Assembly: GCA_951804985.1 (NCBI GenBank)
Contig: OX638133.1
Span: 11,428,501 to 11,492,500, forward strand
Origin: Dryomyza anilis
Taxonomy: Eukaryota; Arthropoda; Insecta; Diptera; Dryomyzidae
Reading direction: 5' to 3'
DNA length: 64,000 bases
The position numbers were made by a program, and so were the translations under genes. The notes under the pieces are model-generated. The model was not told the origin of the DNA and searched no databases. It was given only the letters and a program-made list of their open reading frames with translations. Shown in pieces: positions 39,601 to 45,811 of the stretch; within the stretch, counting starts at the first letter, position 1; the number at the start of each line of letters is the position of its first letter.

Positions 39601-39710
39601 TTCATTTACGCGCCAATGATTCGATGCATCTACGTGATTTCCATAGTGATCGCAATGCCATACTGAAGGATACCAATAATCGCAGCTACTTTGGTTTAAT
39701 GAAAGTCTAA
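11862..39710 (+). CDS. egr: Eiger, TNF-family ligand (spliced, 7 coding exons, 495 aa)
   Basis: Type II membrane cytokine, the insect tumour necrosis factor; in Drosophila it activates JNK signalling through the receptors Wengen and Grindelwald. Coding exons are 11862-12023, 24099-24224, 36434-36786, 38073-38279, 38957-39093, 39143-39274 and 39340-39710. All phases agree and sum to 1488 nt. Residues 1-33 are the cytoplasmic tail, with CRGQC at 26-30. Residues 34-54 are the membrane span, 58-96 a leucine-spaced coiled-coil-like stalk, and 103-155 an extremely acidic tract. A His/Gln-rich patch follows, then polybasic clusters at 308-310 and 319-322. The TNF-homology domain runs from about 350 to 495, with [11 protein letters not shown] at 408-418, cysteines 417, 439 and 454, and N-glycosylation sequons at 419 and 486. 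The start is the first in-frame ATG and its following residues match the conserved eiger N-terminus. It is intact, with no stops or frameshifts. Cleavage at the basic clusters to release soluble ligand is inferred. Confidence 0.95.
12024..12348 (+). other. Start of egr intron 1 with an exact 48-bp tandem duplication
   Basis: Intron 1 (12024-24098) begins here. Bases 12219-12266 and 12267-12314 are identical 48-bp units (GTCCCATTTTGTGATTTTAA...). The surrounding GGTTCC/CCGGTT-rich text resembles 13710-13800, so both may flank one composite insertion containing foldback FB1 copy 2. Confidence 0.75.
12349..13197. mobile_element. Foldback element FB1, copy 2 (left arm truncated)
   Basis: The region matches the inner left arm and complete right arm of the 8125-10222 element and ends CATCGATGAGCCAAATATCCTGTATAT. 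The arms are inverted about a centre near 12600. Its left end lacks the outer 200 bp or so of the arm. It is uninterrupted at the site where copy 1 carries element T1. It lies in egr intron 1. Confidence 0.78.
13852..13930 (+). mobile_element. Fragment of the LINE at 2640-4155
   Basis: TTCAAAATCC...TTCAGCACCGAATACAACAATGTGCGATATATTTAA parallels 3962-4022 of the LINE (GCTTCAAAATATTCC... CGAATCCAACAACGTGCAATATATTTAA). A short 3'-region relic lying in egr intron 1. Confidence 0.6.
14005..14545 (+). mobile_element. TA-flanked element T1, copy 2
   Basis: Begins CACGCTGGAAAAAAAGGGCT and ends CTTTTCTATCCGTG. It is the reverse-complement counterpart of 9009-10009 but shorter (about 541 bp). TA precedes it; the right flank is degenerate. 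Non-coding, inside egr intron 1. Confidence 0.72.
14546..16777 (+). other. egr intron 1, no gene seen
   Basis: AT-rich intronic DNA. About 15360-15480 and 15540-15640 are diverged direct repeats (shared GGAAATAGGCAT, AAACATATTCATGGAGTTTGGCGTAACAATTGTTAA-like text). A less AT-rich patch occurs at 15760-15910 and at 16230-16320. No coding exon can be supported. Confidence 0.5.
16778..17158. mobile_element. MITE with CACTAAAAA termini
   Basis: The ends CACTAAAAAAAACGAAAG and TTCTGTTTTCTTAGTG are imperfect inverted repeats flanked by TA on both sides (16776-16777 and 17159-17160). It is 381 bp with no coding capacity. Internal GCAGTTACAAA/TTTGTAACTGC-like pieces add palindromic character. Confidence 0.6.
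17339..18091. mobile_element. TIR element with CCCAGCAGGAAAT ends
   Basis: The left end CCCAGCAGGAAATTG and right end ACATTTCCTGCTGGG are inverted copies. The 753-bp interior is rich in TCATTGATGACGTCAT and CATCATTTATGAAATG palindromes and has an A/T-only stretch at 17820-17910. No transposase. It lies in egr intron 1. The target duplication is unclear (AT on both sides). Confidence 0.65.
18092..20442 (+). other. egr intron 1: AT-rich repeats, then a GC-richer island
   Basis: 18170-18500 consists of short AAATTTTCACTAAAAAT/AATTAAAAC-type repeats. A less AT-rich block at 19310-19870 contains GCGTC, CTCACTCTCTC and GACTGACTG-type sequence. It could be an enhancer or an alternative first exon, but no start codon, conserved frame or clear splice signal supports a gene. 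The remainder is AT-rich. Confidence 0.35.
20443..21502 (+). repeat. Direct repeats rich in CTCACTCA and CACGTG, about 0.9 kb apart
   Basis: 20443-20580 and 21378-21502 share ACGCACACTCACTCACGG, a TATTTTT-GTCTA spacer, CTCACTCACAATCACGTG, ATTAGGAT and ATCACGCGTGATT. CACGTG or CACGCGTG palindromes cluster at the end of each. The intervening 0.8 kb is unrelated and includes a SINE fragment (21181-21235). They may be the two flanks of one dispersed repeat split by later insertions. Confidence 0.6.
21181..21235 (+). mobile_element. 3' fragment of the tRNA-derived SINE
   Basis: GAGCTGGGCCGAAGTTCTATACAAGACTGT...GCCAAACTATTATTATT matches the 3' tail of the SINE copies (compare 48033-48080). The (ATT)n end is retained; the tRNA-like head is absent. 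Confidence 0.65.
21763..22092 (-). mobile_element. tRNA-derived SINE, copy 1
   Basis: Read on the minus strand, it has a tRNA-like head with a B box (GGTTCGATCCCC, from 22009-22020), a body with TACCTCTCGGCAGTAAATGG and AACTGTAGGTCCCACCACTT, and a tail ending CCAAACTATTATTATT. The anticodon-arm part of the head is locally duplicated (two CTCGTAGTC-AACGCAC units at 22033-22080) and the A box is degraded. This copy is probably dead. Confidence 0.75.
22340..22778. mobile_element. Non-autonomous P-element-like transposon with exact 8-bp target duplications
   Basis: Termini are CATGATACAAATATTTACAG and its inverted copy ending TATATTTGTATCATG. They continue as an inverted GGTACGATCACTCT and, after a spacer present only on the right, TGACACTAGGCAAGTTTTTT. 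GTAATATG occurs immediately on both sides (22332-22339 and 22779-22786), an exact 8-bp duplication. Ends of the form CATGAT...ATCATG with 8-bp duplications are characteristic of the P superfamily; hAT is the alternative. The 439-bp interior is non-coding and holds a 77-bp tandem duplication (copies starting near 22402 and 22479, with GTTTTGATTCAAATTCAAA). It lies in egr intron 1. Confidence 0.8.
22787..24098 (+). other. 3' end of egr intron 1
   Basis: No gene is seen. A less AT-rich patch lies at 23090-23450 (short frames, no splice-supported exon). The intron ends in a pyrimidine-poor but usable acceptor, TATATCTTCTTAG. Confidence 0.5.
24099..24224 (+). CDS. egr: egr coding exon 2
   Basis: Encodes residues 55-96, starting [14 protein letters not shown]. 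Leucines are spaced as in a coiled-coil stalk. The acceptor is CTTCTTAG|GTATGG and the donor GAG|GTAAGT, both phase 0. This exon is only 42 codons long and has about 12 kb of intron on each side. Confidence 0.93.
24505..25091. repeat. Dispersed TIR repeat 'B', copy 2
   Basis: Co-linear with 6485-7175, including AGTCGGTCTAAGCCGACT, TATAAATACCCTACACATATG (near 24594), and the inverted partner AGTGTAGGGTATAAA at the right end. A GACAGACGGACAGACAGACA run at about 24922-24957 is present here but absent from copy 1. Inside egr intron 2. Confidence 0.7.
25161..25660 (+). mobile_element. Truncated element T1 followed by a duplicated segment
   Basis: CACGCTGCAAAAAAAGGGCT at 25161 (TA just before it) is the T1 left end; similarity fades after about 25230 and no right end is found. 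At 25400-25510 and 25570-25650 diverged direct repeats share TCAGTATGTT/CAATATGTTCAAA, ACGACAAAAGA, CGTAGATAG and CAACG-GTGCCAACTTCGT. Confidence 0.5.
25661..28899 (+). other. egr intron 2, AT-rich with decayed repeat fragments
   Basis: No gene is seen. 26990-27120 (TGATAATCTGCCATACACTTCC) belongs to the family C repeat found at 37560, 37740 and 40970. 27555-27690 carries GACAGACGGACATGGCTAA..CGGACTCGGGTAGTGATG, a segment widespread in fly repeat DNA, preceded by a duplicated AGTATTATTCGAACAGCAAG. 28380-28760 is somewhat less AT-rich without a supported exon. Confidence 0.45.
29006..29205. mobile_element. Palindromic repeat 'D', copy 1
   Basis: Ends TATTCACAGTTTCATGGTAT and AAACTGTGAATACGCT are inverted repeats. 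The interior (AATACAACACTTGTGGTATTT, TATAAGGGATGCAA, ATGCATCGTATATATACTAC-like) reappears in reverse complement at 54583-54765; a short version is at 55190-55266. Non-coding, in egr intron 2. Confidence 0.6.
29206..29470 (+). repeat. Diverged direct repeat of about 110 bp
   Basis: ATATAAATA-CCATCTTATCTTGCATGACATATCATTG occurs near 29208 and again near 29330, followed in both by TTCAGGCAT-TCA-TCATAGATC. CATTGATGTCA/TGACATATCATTG motifs resemble the interior of the 17339-18091 element. Confidence 0.55.
30171..30595 (+). mobile_element. CACCCAG-ended MITE with tandemly duplicated right flank
   Basis: Left end CACCCAGCAAAAAATA; right ends CCTGGGTG (30320-30327) and CTGGGTG (30500-30506), each followed by the same flank TGTTACATGATCAGGCTATG...GTTAATAAAACATG. 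Thus the right part of the element plus about 75 bp of flank has been duplicated in tandem. Interior TTTTTTACTATTAAAAATAGTCAA is shared with the intact copy at 55331-55519. In egr intron 2. Confidence 0.68.
30663..31260 (+). repeat. 191-bp tandem repeat (about three units)
   Basis: CGTTCAGTGAAAAATCAC recurs at 30847, 31038 and 31229 (191-bp spacing), with a shorter-spaced relative at 30663. Shared unit content includes AAGTCCCAT, GTAACAGTGCTCC, GGATTTCAGTTTGCATTGGA, ATATCTATCATTTAAT and GATTTCGACGATTGCC. Satellite-like and non-coding, within egr intron 2. Confidence 0.82.
31388..31870 (+). repeat. Minisatellite of about 19 bp, TTTTTCACTAAAAATTCAA
   Basis: More than twenty imperfect head-to-tail units with unit length varying from 17 to 20, degrading at the right into TTAATTTTTACACATAAAG (twice) and A/T runs. 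Looks like a decayed simple minisatellite. Confidence 0.85.
31871..33193 (+). other. egr intron 2, no gene seen
   Basis: AT-rich sequence. 32890-33010 has short repeats of ACGTTATACGAATTACG type. No coding exon or RNA gene is supported. Confidence 0.5.
33547..33651 (+). repeat. (GTAT)n microsatellite
   Basis: About 25 GTAT units with one GAAT interruption near 33564. It is open in several frames only because the 4-bp unit contains no stop; not a gene. Confidence 0.97.
33825..34117 (-). mobile_element. tRNA-derived SINE, copy 2 (best preserved)
   Basis: On the minus strand the head reads GCCGCGGTAGCTCAGTGG (A box), then TTAGTGCGTTGGACTGCGAG, then CCCCGGTTCAAGCCTGGAC (B box) and GGGGCTAACAACATC. 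The body and tail match the other copies. The head resembles a tRNA promoter but the anticodon stem pairs poorly, so the parent tRNA is not assigned. It sits inside element H copy 1. Confidence 0.85.
34683..35022 (+). other. egr intron 2, no gene seen
   Basis: AT-rich sequence; nothing recognisable. Confidence 0.5.
35023..35912. mobile_element. FB-like foldback element with inverted tandem-repeat arms
   Basis: Outer ends are inverted: CGAAGCCTCTTACGAAAACC at 35023 and GGTCTTCGTAAGAGGGCTCG at 35886-35905, plus CACACGTTTCAATTTTC / GAAAATTGAAATGTGTG. 35060-35230 has short TTTATC-ACGAAAAAA-CACA repeats. 35549-35863 is a tandem array of 60-70-bp units (CCAATGACGCAAGTGGGTTC, then GCCAAA-CCCAAAGGAACAAATTTTCC). 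35340-35545 holds the same unit in the opposite orientation. TIRs built of short tandem repeats are typical of Drosophila FB elements. The minus frame 35360-35827 and the plus frame 35306-35560 are open only because of this array. Confidence 0.75.
36090..36280 (+). repeat. Dispersed repeat 'C' fragment
   Basis: AGGAATATTTCCGGCAAA, GGAATATATCCGTTATATCCG, ATGGAAGACAGATTCCCAGCATATTTTGGGAACGGG are repeated at 37240-37355. Lies just upstream of egr exon 3. Confidence 0.65.
36434..36786 (+). CDS. egr: egr coding exon 3 (acidic stalk)
   Basis: Encodes residues 97-213 plus two bases of codon 214. The acceptor is TTTTTCAG|TATACA and the donor CAAAG|GTATAA. It contains the Asp-rich tract (about 40 acidic residues in 53, including eight consecutive Asp), written mostly with GAT/GAC codons. 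Confidence 0.92.
36787..38072 (+). repeat. egr intron 3 with repeat 'C' inverted copies
   Basis: 37085-37185 (CATATTTCAAACAGACAAAGGCGGAGTTTGTACC, AAGCTGTCTGTTTTCTGCCCGTTCCC) is inverted at 37335-37415. Related direct pieces occur at 37560-37700 and 37855-37990, and the last pair is duplicated in order at 40792-41020. Probably the remains of one abundant family with palindromic ends; no coding sequence. Confidence 0.65.
38073..38279 (+). CDS. egr: egr coding exon 4 (His/Gln-rich)
   Basis: The acceptor is TATTTTTAG|TACTCG and the donor ATGCG|GTACGA; the exon starts and ends with split codons. It encodes [13 protein letters not shown]..., then a [10 protein letters not shown] patch near its end. 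The donor is chosen because it restores the frame with exon 5 (CG|A, Arg). Without splicing the frame stops at 38312. Confidence 0.88.
38280..38956 (+). other. egr intron 4
   Basis: Short intron, mostly occupied by the hairpin MITE annotated separately. It ends at the acceptor CACTTTTCTAGCAG. Confidence 0.8.
38367..38763. mobile_element. Near-complete hairpin MITE in egr intron 4
   Basis: Arms of about 170-190 bp pair almost end to end. Left: CATAGAAAAAAATAATCGAC, GTAAATATAGCAAC, TCAATCCAGCAATGAAAT, AATGAAAACAGTTGCTATT, GCTAATATGAATATTTGTAC. The right arm is their reverse complement, ending GATTATTTTTTCTGTG. TA flanks both ends (38365-38366, 38764-38765). It shares the CA(C/T)AGAAAAA terminus with element H. 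397 bp, non-coding. Confidence 0.88.
38957..39093 (+). CDS. egr: egr coding exon 5 (polybasic)
   Basis: The acceptor is TCTAGCAG|AATCC and the donor AGCG|GTAAGT. Residues 283-328 include ERRRS and QRRRK, typical proprotein-convertase recognition clusters immediately before the TNF domain. An alternative acceptor three bases upstream (TTCTAG|CAG) would add one codon. Confidence 0.87.
39143..39274 (+). CDS. egr: egr coding exon 6
   Basis: The acceptor is AATTTACAG|GTGAAT and the donor GATT|GTAGGT. Encodes residues 329-372, including PAAHFHLN, the first strand of the TNF-homology domain. Confidence 0.92.
39340..39710 (+). CDS. egr: egr coding exon 7 (TNF-homology domain, stop)
   Basis: The acceptor is TATAAATAG|CATATC. 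Encodes residues 373-495 and ends in FGLMKV-TAA. It carries most of the TNF-homology domain, including the [11 protein letters not shown] signature and three cysteines. Confidence 0.95.
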
Positions 39711-40300
39711 AAGCTGTACAAAGCACAAAGTTGCGTTTAATTAACTGAGATTTAACTACAGTGCACAAAGCTTTAAAGAGCTTTTGGCGCACTCATTTCT
39801 ATATTAGTAGAACTGCATAGCTTAACCGAACTAATAACCTTAACCTAATCCAGTTAAGGCAAGAATTTAGACTTATTTTAAGCACATACTCTTAATTAGT
39901 TTTATGTCAAACACCACGAATTAACAAAAAAAAAATATTAAATGTCAATTTGTAAACTATTTGATGCAGAAATTCAAAAGTCTCTAGAATTTGGTGAACT
40001 CTCTCAATTAATTTTATATTTTTTTTGTAAATACAAAAGCAATAGCTTATTTTTTATTTGTAGTAATAAAATGAATTATCCAAATCAAAAAATATACATA
40101 TTAAATGTGAATAAATTTGTAAAAAAATATGTAACAAATGTTTTTATTTCAAAAGTTTACGTGTAATTTTAGCATTTAACGTGATTTCTGGAATAGTCAC
40201 GTTCTTTGTTGGGACATTACAAGTACGACGAGTACATTTATTTTTATTATATATTTGTAGAACAAGTGATTAAACTCAAATAAATTATCTCAAAAAAATA
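39711..40300 (+). other. egr 3' untranslated region and probable polyadenylation sites
   Basis: Follows the egr stop codon. AATAAA hexamers at 40110-40115 and 40279-40284 are candidate polyadenylation signals; the second is followed by A/T-rich DNA. The true cleavage site is unknown. Confidence 0.45.
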
Positions 40301-42839
40301 AAAAAATAAACAAATTATCTCAAAAATATATAGCTCAAATTTGTATTTGAACTTTTGCTAATCTACAAATTGAAAAAATATAAAACAGTTATCAGAAAGT
40401 TTTAAATTTTGAAAAACTTGAACATTTTCTGTATATTCAATTTTAAAATGCATGGATAATGACCACGGGCCACATGTTAAAGTTTATAATTTACAACTTT
40501 ATTTTTCTTAAAACCTATTCTATTACCTTTAAAAGAGCCATCAACGAAGTATTTAGCATTTCTACTTTAAGAGATATTGCAATATTAACAACCATGCAAA
40601 AGTGATTTTTGACCCATTTTTTTTTAATTTGAACCACAGTATCTCTTGAAGTATAGGTCGAAAAAAATAAACAAAAATTGGTCAATGCATATCTCAATAA
40701 CCTTTATCAGCTTTATCGAAGAAGGTGAGTTCCAGCCGCTGGTCGATTTGGTGTGGAATGGCCCATATATATTTCCTTTATCTGTTCCTGTCAGATGCCA
40801 GGAATTTTATCTCGGGTTGGCAATTAAAAGCAACCCCAGATAACATTTTTGGTAGGCTCAGGGCAATTTAGGACATTTTATCGATATATTTCAAGCAGAC
40901 AATAGTGGAGTTTGTATCAAAAGCTGTCTGTTTTTTGATCATTCTCAAAAGATGCAGGGAATATGCCTTTAAAATTCCACAAAATTCGATAACCTGCCAT
41001 ACGCTTCCCACCAACTTCCGTGAATGTTTTTTTATAGTAAAAAATAATATTTGATTGTATCGTTATGTAATGTTTCTGTCCAAAAAGTGTCTAAAAAGGT
41101 TCGGATTACAATGCTCTAAAAAAAAGGTTTATATGGTTCATATGGTTCATATGTCGAGGTTCATATGGGAATGCCAAAAAGTTAGCAAATTTTGGGTACA
41201 AATATTTTTTTTGAATATATTTAAAAATAGTTGAAATCATGTGCTTTCTTTGTATATTTACACTTTATTCCTAAAGTTTATAGTTGTTTTCATAATAAAT
41301 CACAGAGTAATTCCGGACGGGACAAAAAATTCCGTATTGAAATTATCAGTACGATTTTTATTCTAAAAATATTTTTTTCGTACAATATATTTTTTTGAAT
41401 TATCTTTAAACATAGCTGAGACAATTTACTTTATTTTTGAATATGTACACTTTGTTTCTAAAACTTACAGTTATTTCATAATAAATCGCAGAATAATTCC
41501 GGACGTTTTGTATGGAAACTTGCACTACGTTTTTTTGCTAAAAATAATTTTGTATATCACAATATTAATAATCATTATTACGAAATGAAAATTGATGTAC
41601 TAAAGCCACAAATTCAAATTTCCAGATGTTTTTTAAGTAATTTTTTTTTTTACTTTTTTTTTGAAAAAATAGATTTTTTGAAAAATACATTTTTTTTTTG
41701 ATATTTTTTATACCGTAGTTTTACACTTTTGGTACTCAAAGTTCCGGACGGGACAAATTTCAATTAGCTGTCAAAAATTTTCTATAATTACTAGGAAAAT
41801 GATGTTAACATTTTTGGAAATGCCAAGGAAATTCTGCTTTGAAAACAGTGGATTCAACTCTTTAAAAAAATTCAGTTTACTATGGTAATAAATGTATCTT
41901 TTTGGTTCCGAACGGGACATCGAAAATCCTTATACAACAATCGAAAATTTTCCGTTATTTTAGTTTGGATCATTTTTTTTAAGCTTTAGAAATAATTACT
42001 AATGTTATCAGAAAAAACAGAAAATAATATTTTGTAACTGTATGTATGTCTTTAAAGTTAATTAATTTGGTTACTCAAAATACATGAAAAATTGAGTATT
42101 TATGAGTATTTTTTTATACGTTACCGTTAATAGAAATTTCTTTTCCGATATTTAGATTCAGATATTTAAGATTCCAAATCCATCGTTATTTCAAAAATTT
42201 GAGCATTTTGAATTTTTCGGTCGTGGTTGGCGTATTTCTAGAAATGCCCATATGGGATTTATAGTATTGGTTTAAAACTCAATCGGGAAATGATCTATGA
42301 CTATTTTCCTTGTCATACCCCAAATAATGATCTGGCCATGATCATGTCTATCCTAATAGGGTCAATGTCCACTAGGGAAGACGAAGTAAATCAATTTAAA
42401 TATCTTCAAAACCTAATTGGAATATTATAATTTCTATAAAAATTATACTTGAGATTCGAAATGTTTATCTTTTTAAATATTAAAAAATGCAGTAGTTAGT
42501 CTACAACAACAACAAATTGTTGTGAAAAAAAACTTTGCAAATTTCGAATTAAATTTCCCTAAAAGATAAACTAAGTATGCAGTAAGAATTCTCGAATTAT
42601 ATAGAAATGATATATATAATGTACTTATAAAAAATCCTTTTATACAAGCTAAGTATACCTTTTGAGATACCAAAACCATATAAAACCATTAAAGCCAAGC
42701 ATATAGAAAATTGTATTCAAGAAATTAAAATCTTTTTCAAAAAATTCAAGTGTTCAAAAAAAAAAATACATCAATTACTTCCGATTTCCTACAAATTCCA
42801 ATAAATTCCTTTACATTTAATACTGAATTTAATTAAAAC
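40301..42839. other. Intergenic repeat-rich DNA (repeat C and GGACGGGACA motifs)
   Basis: 40741-40764 (GGTCGATTTGGTGTGGAATG) matches 45940 and, inverted, 5355. 40792-41020 is a repeat C copy (GATGCCAGGAATTTTATCTC, GGGTTGG-AATTAAAAGCAA). 41310-41915 contains four TTCCGGACGGGACA-like motifs (41311, 41490, 41741, 41903). 41640-41710 is T/A homopolymer-rich. No gene is seen. Confidence 0.5.
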
Positions 42840-43537
42840 TTTGTCCATAGACAAAGGCAATCTATGTACACAACGACCGACCGACCGAATCACATACCGG
42901 AGACGGAAAGCTGCTGGAAAAACGTGATATTGCCGAGAAGCTGCTGCTGGCACAAAGCACGTAACAGGTGTTTTTGCCACAAGTAAAAAATCGGCAATGA
43001 TTTTCACTTAAAGCCATGAATGAAGGCACCAACGAAAGGAGCAACAGTTCAGCAGGACTATGTCCTATACACACACACACACAAACATCTAAAAGCATAT
43101 AAAAGGCATTAGAACATATGTCAGAGCCTGTGCTTTGAGTAAGTTTAGAGTACGACCGACGTTAAGGGTGTTGCTATTTTTTTTTCAACCTATACAGGAC
43201 ATGCGCTGCTTCATAGCTTCATTAGACTTTAAACAAACCTCTCTTTTTGCGAAACTCTTGCTGTCGACGTAATGAAAAAGCCCTAAAAGCTTTCGCAGAC
43301 GGTAGTACGCCATATAAAATACGATACAAACCCAATCAACGAGCACAAGAATTTTGAGTGGACTCCGAAGCGGCGGTACCAGAGTCCTTTGGAAATTGTG
43401 CAAATTCTTTAGTGTGCGAACTCTATTAAAAAAATGTAATAAAATTTTAGTCAAAACATTTAAAATTTCAGTGCGTGGGTTGGACAACAAAGTGAATTCT
43501 AATCGATTTATCACGGTGAATAATACATTTCTCAAAT
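42840..43537 (+). promoter_or_regulatory. GC-richer island; candidate promoter / untranslated first exon of the downstream gene
   Basis: This is the only clearly less AT-rich block between the two genes. It ends in a good donor, CTCAAAT|GTAAGT (GT at 43538). A pyrimidine-rich acceptor, TATCTTTTATCGCACATTTAG, lies at 53001, 75 bp before the next gene's ATG, so a non-coding first exon here joined to 53002 would be consistent. No core promoter motif is identified with confidence. Inference only. Confidence 0.3.
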
Positions 43538-44476
43538 GTAAGTTTTGTGTGTTTCTATTATATAAACGAGGAAATATGGATATGAACGATTGAATGAATG
43601 AAAAAGTGCTTTGCGTGCGAAGTGAAACTGATAATCTTCAGTGTCTGTCTATGAACTACAATTTTTTTCTGTATAGTTTAAGAATATTCCTTTGTCGTAG
43701 TTAAAAACAATTTTTTAATAAATTTTTATATTTTAAATTTCATAAAAAATTCTTAAATCCAACAACAGGTGGAGTAGTCTCATTTTTTTCTTCTTTTCGA
43801 ATATGTTATATGTTATATTTAAAATACATATCAAATAACTAAGTAGTTTCACAAGTTAAAACTTTGCTACATTTTAAATTTTTCTAAATTTTGTATTTCC
43901 AAAAATTTACAATTTTTTATATTTTATGAAATTTGCCGACCTTGTCCTTCATTATTTTGCGCACGCATATTGATTTAACTTAGACAGTTTTGGTCCAAAA
44001 GGCCTATGAGTCCGCACCAATGTTGCCAGATTAAATTAAATTTAATTTCAAAGTTAGACCATATAAAATTTATGACAATATTGTGTTGTGACAATGTACA
44101 TGGTTTTAAAATGTGAGTTAAGACCAGTTTTCATTCAATTCGATCGACAATAATTATCTTAGAAAGAGTTGTTTTGGAAACGAAATTTCCGGTAATTTAT
44201 TGTCGGATATGAATAGTTTTTGACTATTCTTTCTCTTCATTGATAACCTTGAGGATGATGAGATTTCGAGATATATGCAAGGACAGTCCGTCGAAATATT
44301 TTTCAAAATTCAATATATCGGGTATCATCATCGATGGTATCAATAACTCAATTTGAGCATATTTTGAGTTATGTTGTTATTTCAAATTGCCACAGATTTT
44401 ATGTGCTATGTGGACATAAGGTCCTTCTATAGAAGAACCTGGCGATTAAAGGAATAACTCATGAATAATTTAATTA
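43538..44476 (+). other. Non-coding DNA, nothing recognised
   Basis: AT-rich; no gene or clear repeat. If the first-exon proposal at 42840-43537 is right, this is intron. Confidence 0.45.
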
Positions 44477-45201
44477 CACGCTGCAAAAAAGTGCTCTCCC
44501 AAGTATAATTTTGCAGGCATTACATATATCTTTGGAGCTTTATGCAAACAAAAGTATAATTGCATTGCCAAACATTATTATAATAACAACCAAATATATA
44601 TATTTTTTTCGTTCAAACATATTTATACTCAGTATGAATAATTTTCGGCATTCTTACAAACATATATACGTTTGAATCTGAAAAACATTTTATTTACATG
44701 TAAACATATTGATGTTTACATATCATATTAATGTAAAAAACGAAAAAAACTTAATAAAAAACTGTATAAAAAGTATTAATGTGAGTGTTACTGAGTGCTA
44801 TAAATAGGCAGCGTTGTGATTGTGATTTCATACATACATATGATTTCAAACATACATATAATTAAAGTATTGTCATACTAATTCTATTATTTTTAAATTC
44901 GTTGTCACAACAATCACGAATAACCAAATACATATAATTCATAGAACCATAGCAGAATAGCAGATATACCAAACATACATATAGTAATATCTGATGAAAA
45001 ATATATATTTCTACAGAAACATTAATGTAGTAAATTGATATAAATTAGAGTTTAAAGCAACTTTTGTTTAAATATCGTATTTGTTTAAATATCGTATTCA
45101 ATTATAATGTAATTAGATTTTACTGCTAATATTTATATGGTGATTTCTAATTACGTTATAATAACATTCAAGCATATTCAAACAAATCGTTTTTATCCGT
45201 G
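44477..45201 (+). mobile_element. TA-flanked element T1, copy 3
   Basis: Begins CACGCTGCAAAAAAGTGCTC and ends CGTTTTTATCCGTG with TA on both sides (44475-44476, 45202-45203). Same order of blocks as 14005-14545 and, inverted, 9009-10009: TTTGGAGCTTTA, TTGCATTGCCAAACATTATT, GTGATTTC-AATTACGTTATAAT. 725 bp, non-coding. Confidence 0.8.
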
Positions 45202-45272
45202 TATGAATAATTCATAATATTTACTTATGAAGTATTCATTGTATTAATAATAACACTGCCCTACACTCATTA

Positions 45273-45811
45273 TGGTGCAGTAAAAGTTGCAGCAAATATT
45301 GGATGCATTTGTGGTGCTGATTCCGAAAATATCATCATTTGAGATATAGCACATTTTTCAATTTATCATAGTTCTTCTTTTATTTTTAAAATTACATAAA
45401 ACGAAATGAATGAAATTATCTTTTCGAAATTAGACGCAAAAACTATCGCGCTGCAATACAAAAATTTGATTTAATGCGTGAAAAAATGTGTTTGCGAGAT
45501 ATAAGTGCTTTTCATACATAACATTTTTATTTTTTTGAAACATTTTGAACTTTTTTGCTTATATTTCGAAAACAATTTTTTATACGAATAAAGCAAATTT
45601 TTATATTGTAGCGCAAGGTTTTCTGAATATAATACCGAAAATATAATTTAATACTTTTCTTCTATTTGAATTTTAGAAATAAAAGAAGACCAAAATAACG
45701 GAAAATTAAAAAATGGGCTATATCTCAAAAACTAGAGCCAATTTGACAAAACTGGTGTCATTTTCGGAATCAGCGCTAGAAATGTATCCAATATGAACTT
45801 TTACTGCACCA
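45273..45811. mobile_element. TIR element with TGGTGCAGTAAAAGTT ends
   Basis: 45273-45335 (TGGTGCAGTAAAAGTT, AATATTGGATGCATTT, GCTGATTCCGAAAAT) is inverted at 45750-45811. The interior has palindromic AT-rich sequence (TGAGATATAGCACATTTTTC / AATGGGCTATATCTCA). 539 bp without coding capacity. No clear target duplication. Confidence 0.68.
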
